From an uncultured Elusimicrobiales bacterium (GTDB lineage Bacteria > Elusimicrobiota > Elusimicrobia > Elusimicrobiales > Elusimicrobiaceae), in assembly GCA_944324115.1 (NCBI GenBank), contig CALUVB010000003.1, positions 159,406 to 223,405 on the forward strand: a stretch of DNA of 64,000 nucleotides, in the 5' to 3' direction. A program made the translations under genes and the position numbers. Shown piece after piece: positions 16,763 through 23,788 of this stretch. A model generated the notes under the pieces. The model was not told where the DNA came from, searched no databases, and saw only the letters and a program-made list of their open reading frames with translations. The first letter of the stretch is position 1. The number at the start of each line of letters is the position of its first letter.

Positions 16763-16798
16763 AATTTAGTCCTATTCTAAGGATACCAAGCACCCTGT

Positions 16799-17272
16799 TT
16801 AGTGCCGGATTACAAAACCTTCCTGTCCTTCAATCTCCGCATCGGCTTCTTCGTCTACGCCGGAGAGCCCGCGGCAAAAGCTTTCCCCTGCCCCGTTAAG
16901 CGGTACGCAGACCAATTCTTGGAGGTTTTTTTGGGTAGCCAAAATGTATTGGATATGCGCATTATCATCTTTGAGGTGCATTTCCAGCTCCCAGCAATTT
17001 TCATTAGGGTCGGTTTTGGTGCGGCAGAAGAAAGAAACGGTGAAGTATTTTAATTTGCCTTCTTGGTTGACTCTTTGTTCGTAGCGTTGGGCTTGTTCTT
17101 GCGTCATGTAACGTGCGCGGCCGGCCCGTTTGAGCTGACTCCACCAAATGACTGCTTCTGTATTACGGGCGCTCTGCACGGCATTTTGGTAATAGGGTAT
17201 GGCGACAGCAGCCAAAACGCCGATAATCAACACTACTACCATCATTTCAATTAAAGTGAATGCCTGTTTCAT
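16799..17272 (-). CDS. Type IV prepilin-like protein with Ala at the cleavage site
   Basis: 157 residues. Very short leader MKQA, then FTLIEMMVVVLIIGVLAAVAIPYY with Glu+5. Residue -1 is Ala, where nearly all prepilins have Gly, so processing may be slower or altered. After the helix come QNAVQSARNTEAVIWWSQLKRAGRARYMTQEQ, a basic stretch, and a head with four cysteines (FFCRTKTDPNENCW, LVCVPLNGAGESFC), which could form two disulfides. The ATG overlaps the stop of the AlbA_2 gene by four bases, so the two are translationally coupled. Confidence 0.85.
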   Translation of the reverse strand: MKQAFTLIEMMVVVLIIGVLAAVAIPYYQNAVQSARNTEAVIWWSQLKRAGRARYMTQEQAQRYEQRVNQEGKLKYFTVSFFCRTKTDPNENCWELEMHLKDDNAHIQYILATQKNLQELVCVPLNGAGESFCRGLSGVDEEADAEIEGQEGFVIRH

Positions 17273-18441
17273 TTTGTGTTTTCCGTCAACTGATTAATTA
17301 ACTTCAGTATATCGGCTTTTTCTGTGCGTAAACCCAAAGACCAAGCGGCTGTTTGCAATATGTTTTGCATAATATCCTTTGTATGGGCGGATATTTCCGC
17401 GATATTATAGTTTTCATCTAAGCGCAAATAATCTTCCAGCACGGTGGCCGTTTGCGTACCAAGCCGGGCGCGCAAGGCGCGCGTATTGTTCATTTTCAAG
17501 CGGAAAGAAAGCGCTCCTCCGAACGAAAGTTTGTTGAAAAATAGCCGCGCGCTCTCAAAAAATTGCACTACGCTGTGGGCCAAATCTCTCAGCTCTACCA
17601 GCTGGGCTTCGTGCCCATTAAAGGGAACTGTTTGGGCGGCTTCCCACTTATCCATAATGAGCCCGTAACAGTTAAACTCCATCATGCGGTTGGTTTCCCG
17701 CCGGGTGTCTATAGCGGCTACGCCGTCTTGCACTGGTTGTAAATATATATGCGGCTGCGTGGCCACCTGGACCGCGCATTGTTCAAACAAGTGTGGCAGC
17801 AGGCGATAATCTACCAACGCTTCCTGCGGATAAAGCGGCAGCAGAGAGAGGGTAGCCACCGGCCGGCCGCTGGGAGAAAGGTTTTTATTCTTTAAATAGT
17901 TTTCAAAATGGCTTTCTGCTTTGTCGTATAAAATATGACGCAGCCTCTCTGATTTTTTGCGGTGGTCCAACAGCCAGGGCAGTCGGTCCGGGTGGACAAT
18001 TGCTTCCGGGCGGCTGCTTTGACCGGTACGAATATAGGCCCGTTTTAGCTTGCCCACTAAATGGGGAGTTAAATTGCTTTGCGGGATATTGACGACGACG
18101 AACATGCGTTCCCCGTTTGGGCTGACACAGGTATTTATATCTACAAATACGATGGGATCAATATAAGTTTGAATGATATCCTCTATCGTATTACGCATTT
18201 TTTCGTGGTATGGTATGCCGGTGAAAGGGGGGCAGGGTTTATCATTTTTGTCGTCATTGACGCCAATGATAACGGTGCCTCCCATGGCATTGGCAAAAGA
18301 AGCGAGAGTTTTGGCGAATTTTTCTTTGTTTTTAGGGAGAAAAAATTTGTAGTCCAGCTGTTTGCCTTCCGGCAGTTGCTGTTGGCAAAACTGCACTACA
18401 TCTGCGAAAGTTAAATCATGAATGGGTTTATCAAAAAACAT
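17269..18441 (-). CDS. AlbA_2 (Schlafen-type) domain protein
   Basis: 390 residues from MFFDKPIHD, preceded by a GGGGG-type site; an upstream in-frame extension to 18564 is not supported. The N-terminal AlbA_2 domain is seen at about 15-135: LDYKFFLPKNKEKFAKTLASFANAMGGTVIIGVNDD, then the PHLVGKLKRAYIRTGQSSRPE block. The rest (about 160-390) has no motif I know. AlbA_2 domains bind nucleic acids or nucleotides and occur in putative transcription regulators and in RNA-cutting Schlafen proteins. No HTH is visible here. Coupling to a downstream prepilin gene suggests a role in pilus or competence control, or simply co-transcription. The function is not known. Confidence 0.75.
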   Translation of the reverse strand: MFFDKPIHDLTFADVVQFCQQQLPEGKQLDYKFFLPKNKEKFAKTLASFANAMGGTVIIGVNDDKNDKPCPPFTGIPYHEKMRNTIEDIIQTYIDPIVFVDINTCVSPNGERMFVVVNIPQSNLTPHLVGKLKRAYIRTGQSSRPEAIVHPDRLPWLLDHRKKSERLRHILYDKAESHFENYLKNKNLSPSGRPVATLSLLPLYPQEALVDYRLLPHLFEQCAVQVATQPHIYLQPVQDGVAAIDTRRETNRMMEFNCYGLIMDKWEAAQTVPFNGHEAQLVELRDLAHSVVQFFESARLFFNKLSFGGALSFRLKMNNTRALRARLGTQTATVLEDYLRLDENYNIAEISAHTKDIMQNILQTAAWSLGLRTEKADILKLINQLTENTK

Positions 18442-18533
18442 AAATCCCCCTTGGCCGGCAGGCCTTGCATAATATTTATTATAATAAAAACAGGATTTTT
18501 TTAAAGCCCGGCTTGCGGGCGTAAAGAAAACAT

Positions 18534-19274
18534 ATGAACGGATCAAACGCCAATTTAACTCCATGGGTGACGGAAAAATTTATTTCCGCCGCGCCTAAAG
18601 CTGCCGCGGAAGCATTAGCTTCCTTAGCTACGCATGAGGCGGTGTTGCTGCTTAAACCGCTCAAGGCACAATATATGGTGGCTTGCTTGGAGCCTATGGA
18701 CTGCCAGAAAGCGGCAGCTATTTTACGGCGTCTTCCTTCCAGGCAGGCGGCGCATGTGCTGTCGCGGTTGGATTTGCGGCAAGCGGCGCGGATCTTTGCG
18801 GCGTTTTCTGTGCCCCAGCGTGAAAAGATGAAGACGTTGTTGTCTGCGTCTTTGCAGCAGGCGTTGGAAAAGGCCTCCCAATGGCCGCAGGGCAGTGCCG
18901 GGTCTGTGATGAAAACGGATTTCTTGGCGTTCAAAACAGAAGCGAAATTGGCGGAAATCATAGAAAAATTAAAAACGCTTCCGCGCCAAAAACTCCCTGC
19001 TGCTTGCTTGGTTGTCACACGGGAAGGAAAACTAAAGGGTTTTATCCGTACGGCAGAACTGTCTTTTTATGCGCCGGTCAGTACGGCAGGTTCTGTTATG
19101 AGCCAAGCGCAATATACGGCGCCGGCGGCTTCTGTGCAGCGGCTGCAGGCTATTTGGGAAACAGGGCAGCCTTTGGTGCCCGTTACCGACGAGGCAGGGG
19201 TTGTGCTGGGGGTGATAACCCCGGAACAGGCTGTGTCCGTTGCAAAACCCAAGAAACGTTTTGGTTGGTTTTAA
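18534..19274 (+). CDS. Soluble MgtE N-terminal domain plus CBS-pair protein (no channel)
   Basis: 246 residues. The first half is an MgtE_N-type helical repeat domain (LLLKPLKAQYMVACLEPMDCQKAAAILRRLPSRQAAHVLSRLD, with the AA-I-L-R-LP pattern). The second half is a pair of CBS domains (AGSVMKTDFLAF at about 122, AGSVMSQAQYTAPA at about 187, VLGVITPEQAVSVAK). The five-helix Mg2+ channel of MgtE is absent and the protein ends RFGWF. It could sense Mg2+ or adenine nucleotides and act on another protein. Free-standing MgtE_N proteins also occur in flagellar systems (FliG-like folds), but no such genes lie here. The ribosome-binding site is weak. Transcribed divergently from the AlbA_2 gene. Confidence 0.78.
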   Translation: MNGSNANLTPWVTEKFISAAPKAAAEALASLATHEAVLLLKPLKAQYMVACLEPMDCQKAAAILRRLPSRQAAHVLSRLDLRQAARIFAAFSVPQREKMKTLLSASLQQALEKASQWPQGSAGSVMKTDFLAFKTEAKLAEIIEKLKTLPRQKLPAACLVVTREGKLKGFIRTAELSFYAPVSTAGSVMSQAQYTAPAASVQRLQAIWETGQPLVPVTDEAGVVLGVITPEQAVSVAKPKKRFGWF

Positions 19275-19283
19275 TAAACGCCT

Positions 19284-19316
19284 AAAATCCGCTTCCGAGT
19301 ATAGGAGCGGATTTTT
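19284..19316 (+). terminator. Rho-independent terminator after the MgtE_N-CBS gene
   Basis: Stem AAATCCGCTTCC/GGAGCGGATTT with one bulged T, 7-nt loop, then TTTTT. It starts 10 bases after the stop codon. Confidence 0.85.
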
Positions 19317-19330
19317 GTTTGTTGTGAAAA

Positions 19331-19349
19331 CCCCCAGCTAGGCTGGGGG
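19331..19349. terminator. Second hairpin between convergent genes
   Basis: Perfect 8-bp stem CCCCCAGC/GCTGGGGG with a 3-nt loop. An A-tract lies on the left and a T-rich stretch on the right, so it may back up termination in both directions. The 19350-19455 segment holds no supported gene. Confidence 0.55.
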
Positions 19350-19455
19350 ATATTTATTTTAGCGGAATAGACGTATTTCTTGTCGGTGTGCCCAGTGGAA
19401 TTTATGCAGAAAACAAAAATCTGTCCCGGGCACAGACGGAGCTTTTGAAGCATAA

Positions 19456-19482
19456 AAAACCCCGGTTTTGCTCCGGGGTTTT
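19456..19482 (-). terminator. Terminator of the DUF885 gene (bidirectional)
   Basis: 10-bp stem AAAACCCCGG/CCGGGGTTTT, 7-nt loop, four bases after the stop of the minus-strand gene. A-tract on one side and T-tract on the other allow function on both strands. Confidence 0.85.
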
Positions 19483-19485
19483 GGT

Positions 19486-21420
19486 TTAGTTTAAATAGAA
19501 CGGCGTATTTAATGCTTGGCTTAATTGATGTTTTTCTAAGGCGTAGGCGTTTTCCATTTCGGCTTCTAGACGGTAGGGGGGAATGTCTCCCAATTGTAAC
19601 ACTTTCTCATGGAAGGCTGCCAAAGAAAACTTTTTGCCTTGTTTTTTCTGATATTTGGTCCGCAGCTGCATTAAAGCCTGATAACCATAAATGTAGCTGA
19701 CGGCTTGACCCGGATAGCGGGCAATTTGTTTCAGCATGGTTTCGGCCTGTTCCGGGCTGAAGCCGTTCTCTTGAGTTAAGAAATTATACGCTTCGGTATA
19801 AGTGAATTGCTCTGTATGAAGGTTAAAGTCCACCAAGGCTTGTGCGGCGCGCACATAGTCGGCCCATGCCAAATAGAGCAATTCTTCGTCGGTAATGATA
19901 TAGCCGCGTTCATTGGCTAAGTGCTGGGCGTATACTTCCCAGCCGTTGCGCAATGTCGGTACAGGGTACATTTTACGGAAGGAGGACAAGGCCGCGTTAT
20001 TATAGGCGGAACGATAATATAACCCCGGCACCAATTGCCCGGCCATCATCAATTTTAAGGTGGGCAGATTAAAGTCGCGGTTGAGCATTTCTTGCTTGGA
20101 GGTTTCGTTGCCGTTTGGCAGGCGCAAAAACAAATCGCTGGTGGGGTTGGTTTGCATGCCGAACGGAGGCAAGAACAGATAGGCGGTGGTGTAGGCGTAA
20201 TAATCCGGCATTTTGTAAATGGCGAACTCTACCTCAGAAGTAGGCAACGTGTCATCTTGGGCGAAGAACTTGGCCAAATTGGCCGCTTCGCGCGATAATG
20301 CGGAAAGAAAATCCTGATTCCGCACCCCTTGCTGCAGGCGGTTGGCCAACGCATAAAAATCATATGCTTGTACTAACGGAGCATTTTTGTCACGTTTTGT
20401 TTTAGAGGCTGCGGTTTTTGCTTCTCCCGTTTTGCTGTCTAAAGGAGTCACTACCACGCCTTCGGAGGACTCTTCTCCGGGTACTTGTATGTCTTCCACG
20501 ACGGTTTGGGTTTCTTCTGTGTTGGCCGGCAAAGCAAATACGGAAAGTGCTTTAGCCAATGCTGCTTGCGCTTCACGGAACGTTTTGGTCAGATTCTTTT
20601 CAATGGCGCGGGGTTTTTCGTCAATAAAATAATAATTGCGCAGCACAAACATATAGTCTTTTTCGCCCAAGCGGAAATCTTGTTGTTGATTGTCTTGGGC
20701 CAATTGCTTAAATAATTCAAACATTTTCTTTATGGCTTCTTTGGACTCGCGCCCGTCTGTGCGTACTTGTGCGCGGCTGACGTCGTCTTGTGCCCGGCTG
20801 GTTAAGTATTTGGAAATGTTGTCTGCCGAAAGATAGGCGTAATAAGCGTCTTCCATCGCCAGCTGGGAAAGAAAGGAGGGCGGCGTGGTCAGATTTTTTT
20901 CCGCTTCTTCCGCCACTTGTGTCAAAGCGCGCATGCGGGCAGCCAAATCTTGGGCTTGTAAATCTTGGAAATTGAGCGTTTTCATCGTCAAATCATAAAC
21001 GGAAGCAAACGCCTGAGAATACAACAGCGGATCCAATGCGGTGCGGTTGCGGTTCAAATTCCATTTATCCATTTCCAAATGCCCTTTGAGCACATCATAA
21101 TCGGTTTTTTTCGTTTCTGAAAGGTTTTTATATTTCACTTCTTGCAGACTTTCTTCTACAATATTATAAGCGCGCAAAGCTTGTGCGTCGCGTTCTGCAT
21201 CGCGGGAGTCTAATTGATTATTGGCGGATTCAAACCCTAAACGTGTGGCATTTTCTGGGAAGAAAGAGAGCTGCACCGCAGAGTAGCGGTTGACCGTATC
21301 GGTTAAGGCATTGTCTTCCATAATGGCGTCTATGTTATCAAAGCCGGTTAAATCCAATGCTTGCGCCGCCGGCGAAAAGAGAAGCGATAAACTACATAAG
21401 GCAGAAAACAGTTTCTTCAT
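19486..21420 (-). CDS. Exported DUF885-family protein, metal motif apparently lost
   Basis: 644 residues from MKKLFSAL (GAGGTC site upstream), with a signal peptide cut after AQA at about residue 22. The fold is DUF885-like: repeated helical segments, the GWEVYAQHLANERGY block near residue 490 and the C-terminal PGQAVSYIYGYQALMQLRTKY helix. Family members usually carry an HExxPGHHLQ-type metal site just before the GW-x-YA block. Here that position reads MMAGQLVPGLYY, so the His residues and the Glu are missing. This suggests a pseudoenzyme or a structural or binding role. A Thr/Ser/Glu-rich insertion lies at about 290-345 (DIQVPGEESSEGVVVT). It is a single-gene unit with its own promoter and terminator. 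The family call rests on these blocks and has not been tested by profile search. Confidence 0.72.
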   Translation of the reverse strand: MKKLFSALCSLSLLFSPAAQALDLTGFDNIDAIMEDNALTDTVNRYSAVQLSFFPENATRLGFESANNQLDSRDAERDAQALRAYNIVEESLQEVKYKNLSETKKTDYDVLKGHLEMDKWNLNRNRTALDPLLYSQAFASVYDLTMKTLNFQDLQAQDLAARMRALTQVAEEAEKNLTTPPSFLSQLAMEDAYYAYLSADNISKYLTSRAQDDVSRAQVRTDGRESKEAIKKMFELFKQLAQDNQQQDFRLGEKDYMFVLRNYYFIDEKPRAIEKNLTKTFREAQAALAKALSVFALPANTEETQTVVEDIQVPGEESSEGVVVTPLDSKTGEAKTAASKTKRDKNAPLVQAYDFYALANRLQQGVRNQDFLSALSREAANLAKFFAQDDTLPTSEVEFAIYKMPDYYAYTTAYLFLPPFGMQTNPTSDLFLRLPNGNETSKQEMLNRDFNLPTLKLMMAGQLVPGLYYRSAYNNAALSSFRKMYPVPTLRNGWEVYAQHLANERGYIITDEELLYLAWADYVRAAQALVDFNLHTEQFTYTEAYNFLTQENGFSPEQAETMLKQIARYPGQAVSYIYGYQALMQLRTKYQKKQGKKFSLAAFHEKVLQLGDIPPYRLEAEMENAYALEKHQLSQALNTPFYLN

Positions 21421-21455
21421 GCGTGACCTCGTGTGTAAAATAGGCAACTGCAAAC

Positions 21456-21483
21456 ATTATAGCTAATTTTGCAGAGAGTGCAA
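21456..21483 (-). promoter_or_regulatory. Promoter of the DUF885 gene
   Basis: Minus strand TTGCAC (plus 21478-21483), 16-bp spacer, TATAAT (plus 21456-21461). Leader of about 28 nt before the ATG at 21420. Confidence 0.7.
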
Positions 21484-21615
21484 GAAAAGTCTGGCTAAAT
21501 TTACCGCGCTACGCCCGCTTAAAAACCTTTTCCAACAGAAATAAAAAATATGATAAAATATTTACAAGGCAGATGCCTAGGCTTTCTTCAGCTCAAAACC
21601 TGCCGCTCTTTTTTT

Positions 21616-21624
21616 TGCTATAAT
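21616..21624 (+). promoter_or_regulatory. Extended -10 promoter of the tRNA-tig unit
   Basis: TGC-TATAAT, 18 bases before the first base of tRNA-Lys. No clear -35 box is seen at 17 bp. The whole unit tRNA-Lys, tRNA-Leu, tig has no terminator between members. Confidence 0.6.
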
Positions 21625-21641
21625 CTTCTTATCCGGTTTTT

Positions 21642-21714
21642 GGGCCATTAGCTCAGTTGGTAGAGCAGACGCCTCTTAAGCGTAAGGTCGTGAGTTCGAG
21701 CCTCACATGGCCCA
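21642..21714 (+). tRNA. tRNA-Lys (anticodon CTT)
   Basis: 73 nt. Acceptor GGGCCAT/ATGGCCC, D-arm GCTC..GAGC with AGTTGGTA loop, anticodon loop CTCTTAA giving CTT, T-arm GTGAG-TTCGAGC-CTCAC, discriminator A. The first pair of the anticodon stem is G-A, a mismatch. CCA is not encoded. Confidence 0.95.
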
Positions 21715-21732
21715 CTTTTTACCATAAATTTA

Positions 21733-21814
21733 GGACGGATGGCGGAATCGGCAGACGCGCACGCCTTAGGAGCGTGTGGGGTAACCCTTGAGGGTTCAAG
21801 TCCCTCTCCGTCCA
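21733..21814 (+). tRNA. tRNA-Leu (anticodon TAG)
   Basis: 82 nt with a long variable arm. Acceptor GGACGGA/TCCGTCC, anticodon loop CTTAGGA giving TAG, T-arm with GGTTCAAGTCC, discriminator A. CCA is not encoded. It ends 23 bases before the tig start codon. Confidence 0.95.
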
Positions 21815-21837
21815 GTTTTATTTCAAGGAGCAGAATC

Positions 21838-23127
21838 ATGTCCATTTTTAAAACCGCAGCGGTAGACGAAGTAAAGGCCAAACAGCTAAGTAAAGAAGGC
21901 TGCCGCGTTAATATCAGTGTGGAGGCTTCTCCCTCTTTAATTGCCAACGCATTTCAAAATGCAGCCGTGCAGGTGCAATCCCGCGCCCAAATGCAAGGGT
22001 TCCGTGCGGGCAAAGTACCACTTGATTTAGTCAAACAAAATTTTGCCGGACATATTAAAGAACGGGCCTTGGACTTGGCTCTTAGAAGTGCCATTTCCGC
22101 CGCACTGGAACAAGTGAAGTTAAATGCCGTTGCCGTACCCTCTTTGACAAAGGCGGATTTTGCGGCATTTGACGAAGGAAAAGCGTTTAGTTTTGAGATG
22201 GCTGTAGATGTGGCGCCGGAATTTGAAGTAAAAGACTATAAAGGCATTCCCGTGACCAAGAAATCTGAGGAAGCTACAGAAGAAGAAGTGAAAGCCCAGC
22301 TGGAGCGTATTTTGCAGGCCAATGCCCGTTTGGAGAGCGCTGCGGAAGGTACGGTAATAGACGACAAAGTGTATGCCGTCGTGCAGTATAAAGGAAAACG
22401 CAACGGGACAGAAGATTATAAACTCAGCGCAGACAGTGAGCTGATTGATATGTCTGCCCCTCAGACAATGCCTGAGCTGGCTAAAGCCGTGCTGGGTATG
22501 AAAAAAGGGGAAAGCAAAGATTTTGAGACGAAAGAAGGGGAAGATACGCTTTCTTTCCATGTTACTGTAGACGACGTAAAAAACAAAATCGTGCCTGCTT
22601 TAGACGATTCTTTTGCCAAAGATATGGGCTTTGATACGTTAGACGCGCTTAAAAAACGCGTACAGGAAGGCTTGAATGCGGAAGCAAAAGAAAACGCAAC
22701 GCGTGATTTTGTAAATCAAATTGAAAATCATTTGGTAAAAATGAACGATTTTGCCTTGCCTGAAACCTTGGTGCAGGAATATACGGATCAGTCTTTAAAT
22801 AATTTTGTGCGCAATGTAACACAGCTGAAACCGGAGCAACTTTCCGAGGAGCAGCGCAAAAGTTTTGAGGAACGTATCCGTCCTACCGTAGAAAAAGATC
22901 TGCGCCTTGGCTATATTATCCGCGCCATTTCCAAGAAAGAAAATCTGGAAGCAACCGAAGCCGACTGGCAGGCTGAGCTGGATAAAAGCCTAACCGCCAA
23001 TGCCAAAACGAAGGAAGATGAAAAGAAAATACGCGCTTTCTTTGAAGAACGCAAAGAGCATATCTTGGCTACTTTAAATGAGCGCAAAGTTTTTGACTTC
23101 CTGAAAAAAGAAGCAGTTGTAAAATAA
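21838..23127 (+). CDS. tig: Trigger factor, ribosome-associated chaperone
   Basis: 429 residues from MSIFKTAA, with AAGGAG at 21826. Binds the ribosome exit tunnel and shields nascent chains. The N-terminal ribosome-docking domain has the QGFRAGKVPLDLVKQNF signature at about 50-67. The PPIase domain (about 150-235) starts near VIDDKVYAVVQYKG and includes LGMKKGESKDFETK. The alpha-helical C-terminal domain has the DDSFAKDMGFDTLDALKKRV entry and ends FLKKEAVVK. It appears to be transcribed with the two tRNA genes. clpP and clpX, often next to tig, are not downstream. Confidence 0.94.
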   Translation: MSIFKTAAVDEVKAKQLSKEGCRVNISVEASPSLIANAFQNAAVQVQSRAQMQGFRAGKVPLDLVKQNFAGHIKERALDLALRSAISAALEQVKLNAVAVPSLTKADFAAFDEGKAFSFEMAVDVAPEFEVKDYKGIPVTKKSEEATEEEVKAQLERILQANARLESAAEGTVIDDKVYAVVQYKGKRNGTEDYKLSADSELIDMSAPQTMPELAKAVLGMKKGESKDFETKEGEDTLSFHVTVDDVKNKIVPALDDSFAKDMGFDTLDALKKRVQEGLNAEAKENATRDFVNQIENHLVKMNDFALPETLVQEYTDQSLNNFVRNVTQLKPEQLSEEQRKSFEERIRPTVEKDLRLGYIIRAISKKENLEATEADWQAELDKSLTANAKTKEDEKKIRAFFEERKEHILATLNERKVFDFLKKEAVVK

Positions 23128-23146
23128 CAATTAAAATGCTATCCTT

Positions 23147-23330
23147 TCTCTCCCGCCTTTTGGGTGCGGGAGAGAGTTGTGCCCTCAGAACGCCGGAGCA
23201 ACCTGCTGCGGCGCGGCGAAACAAGCAAGCAGGATCCCCTTTGCCAGCAGGCAATTAAACTTCTTGTTTTAGACAACTAAGACAATTAGTTTAACCTCAG
23301 GGCGGGCCTTTCACGGGGCCCGCCCCTTTT
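23147..23330 (+). ncRNA. Highly structured region after tig: terminator(s) and possible small RNA
   Basis: Successive hairpins: 23147-23156 with 23166-23175 (10 bp); 23202-23207 with 23227-23232; 23241-23245 with 23250-23254 (tetraloop); 23255-23261 with 23288-23294; and a GC-rich hairpin 23300-23308 with 23317-23325 followed by CCTTTT. The last is a credible rho-independent terminator. The packing of stems without any reading frame suggests either a long tig 3' UTR or a separate RNA. It does not match 6S, tmRNA, SRP or RNase P features known to me. Confidence 0.35.
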
Positions 23331-23710
23331 GTTTGTACCCTGCGTCTGATAAGTGGGGATTGGGCGTTGTTCGGCTCTGCCAGGCTGGAGCAGGCGGGGA
23401 TAGGTATTCACCTTCCCGAAACAGCCGCGCAAATGCTTTATATGGGTTTAAACGCGCGGAAGACGGGAAAATGCGCGTCGTTTACCGGACTCCCGGGCTG
23501 GCGTGAGTAGGGCCTATTTGTCGTATAAACAAATGGAAAATACGTTTTTATGAAAATACGGCTCTGAGCAAGAAAACAGATTCTTGGCGCATGCTGTGGC
23601 GTAGGAATTAACAATGGGGTGCAGATTCCCCGGTGAATAGACATGTCTTGGTTTTTTATCGGAAAAAGGATTCCGGCTGCTGCGGAATGGAAAATATATA
23701 AAAAAATCCT
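23331..23710. other. Intergenic region upstream of the Wzy_C-TPR gene
   Basis: About 380 bases without a supported gene. The right end carries a promoter (23711-23738). I see no riboswitch that I recognise. A 17-base string at 23763-23779, in the leader of the next gene, repeats 23202-23218. Confidence 0.4.
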
Positions 23711-23738
23711 TTGCCCGCTCGGCTAAAAAAACTACAAT
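23711..23738 (+). promoter_or_regulatory. Promoter of the Wzy_C-TPR gene
   Basis: TTGCCC (23711-23716), 16-bp spacer, TACAAT (23733-23738). The leader is about 44 nt. The TTG at 23711 could be read as a start codon in frame, but it is better explained as the -35 box. Confidence 0.6.
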
Positions 23739-23788
23739 ATATAAAATCTAAACGCGTGCGGCCCTGCTGCGGCGCGGCGGGAGAATTT

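Noticed and set aside
21642..21814. tRNA genes as attachment site of the phage-like cluster
   Set aside because: They are 20 kb away with pilus genes in between, and no tRNA 3' copy is seen at either cluster edge.
23711..23788. TTG at 23711 as start of the Wzy_C-TPR protein
   Set aside because: The TTG is part of a TTGCCC -35 box. The ATG at 23789 has a GGGAG site and gives a normal membrane-protein start.
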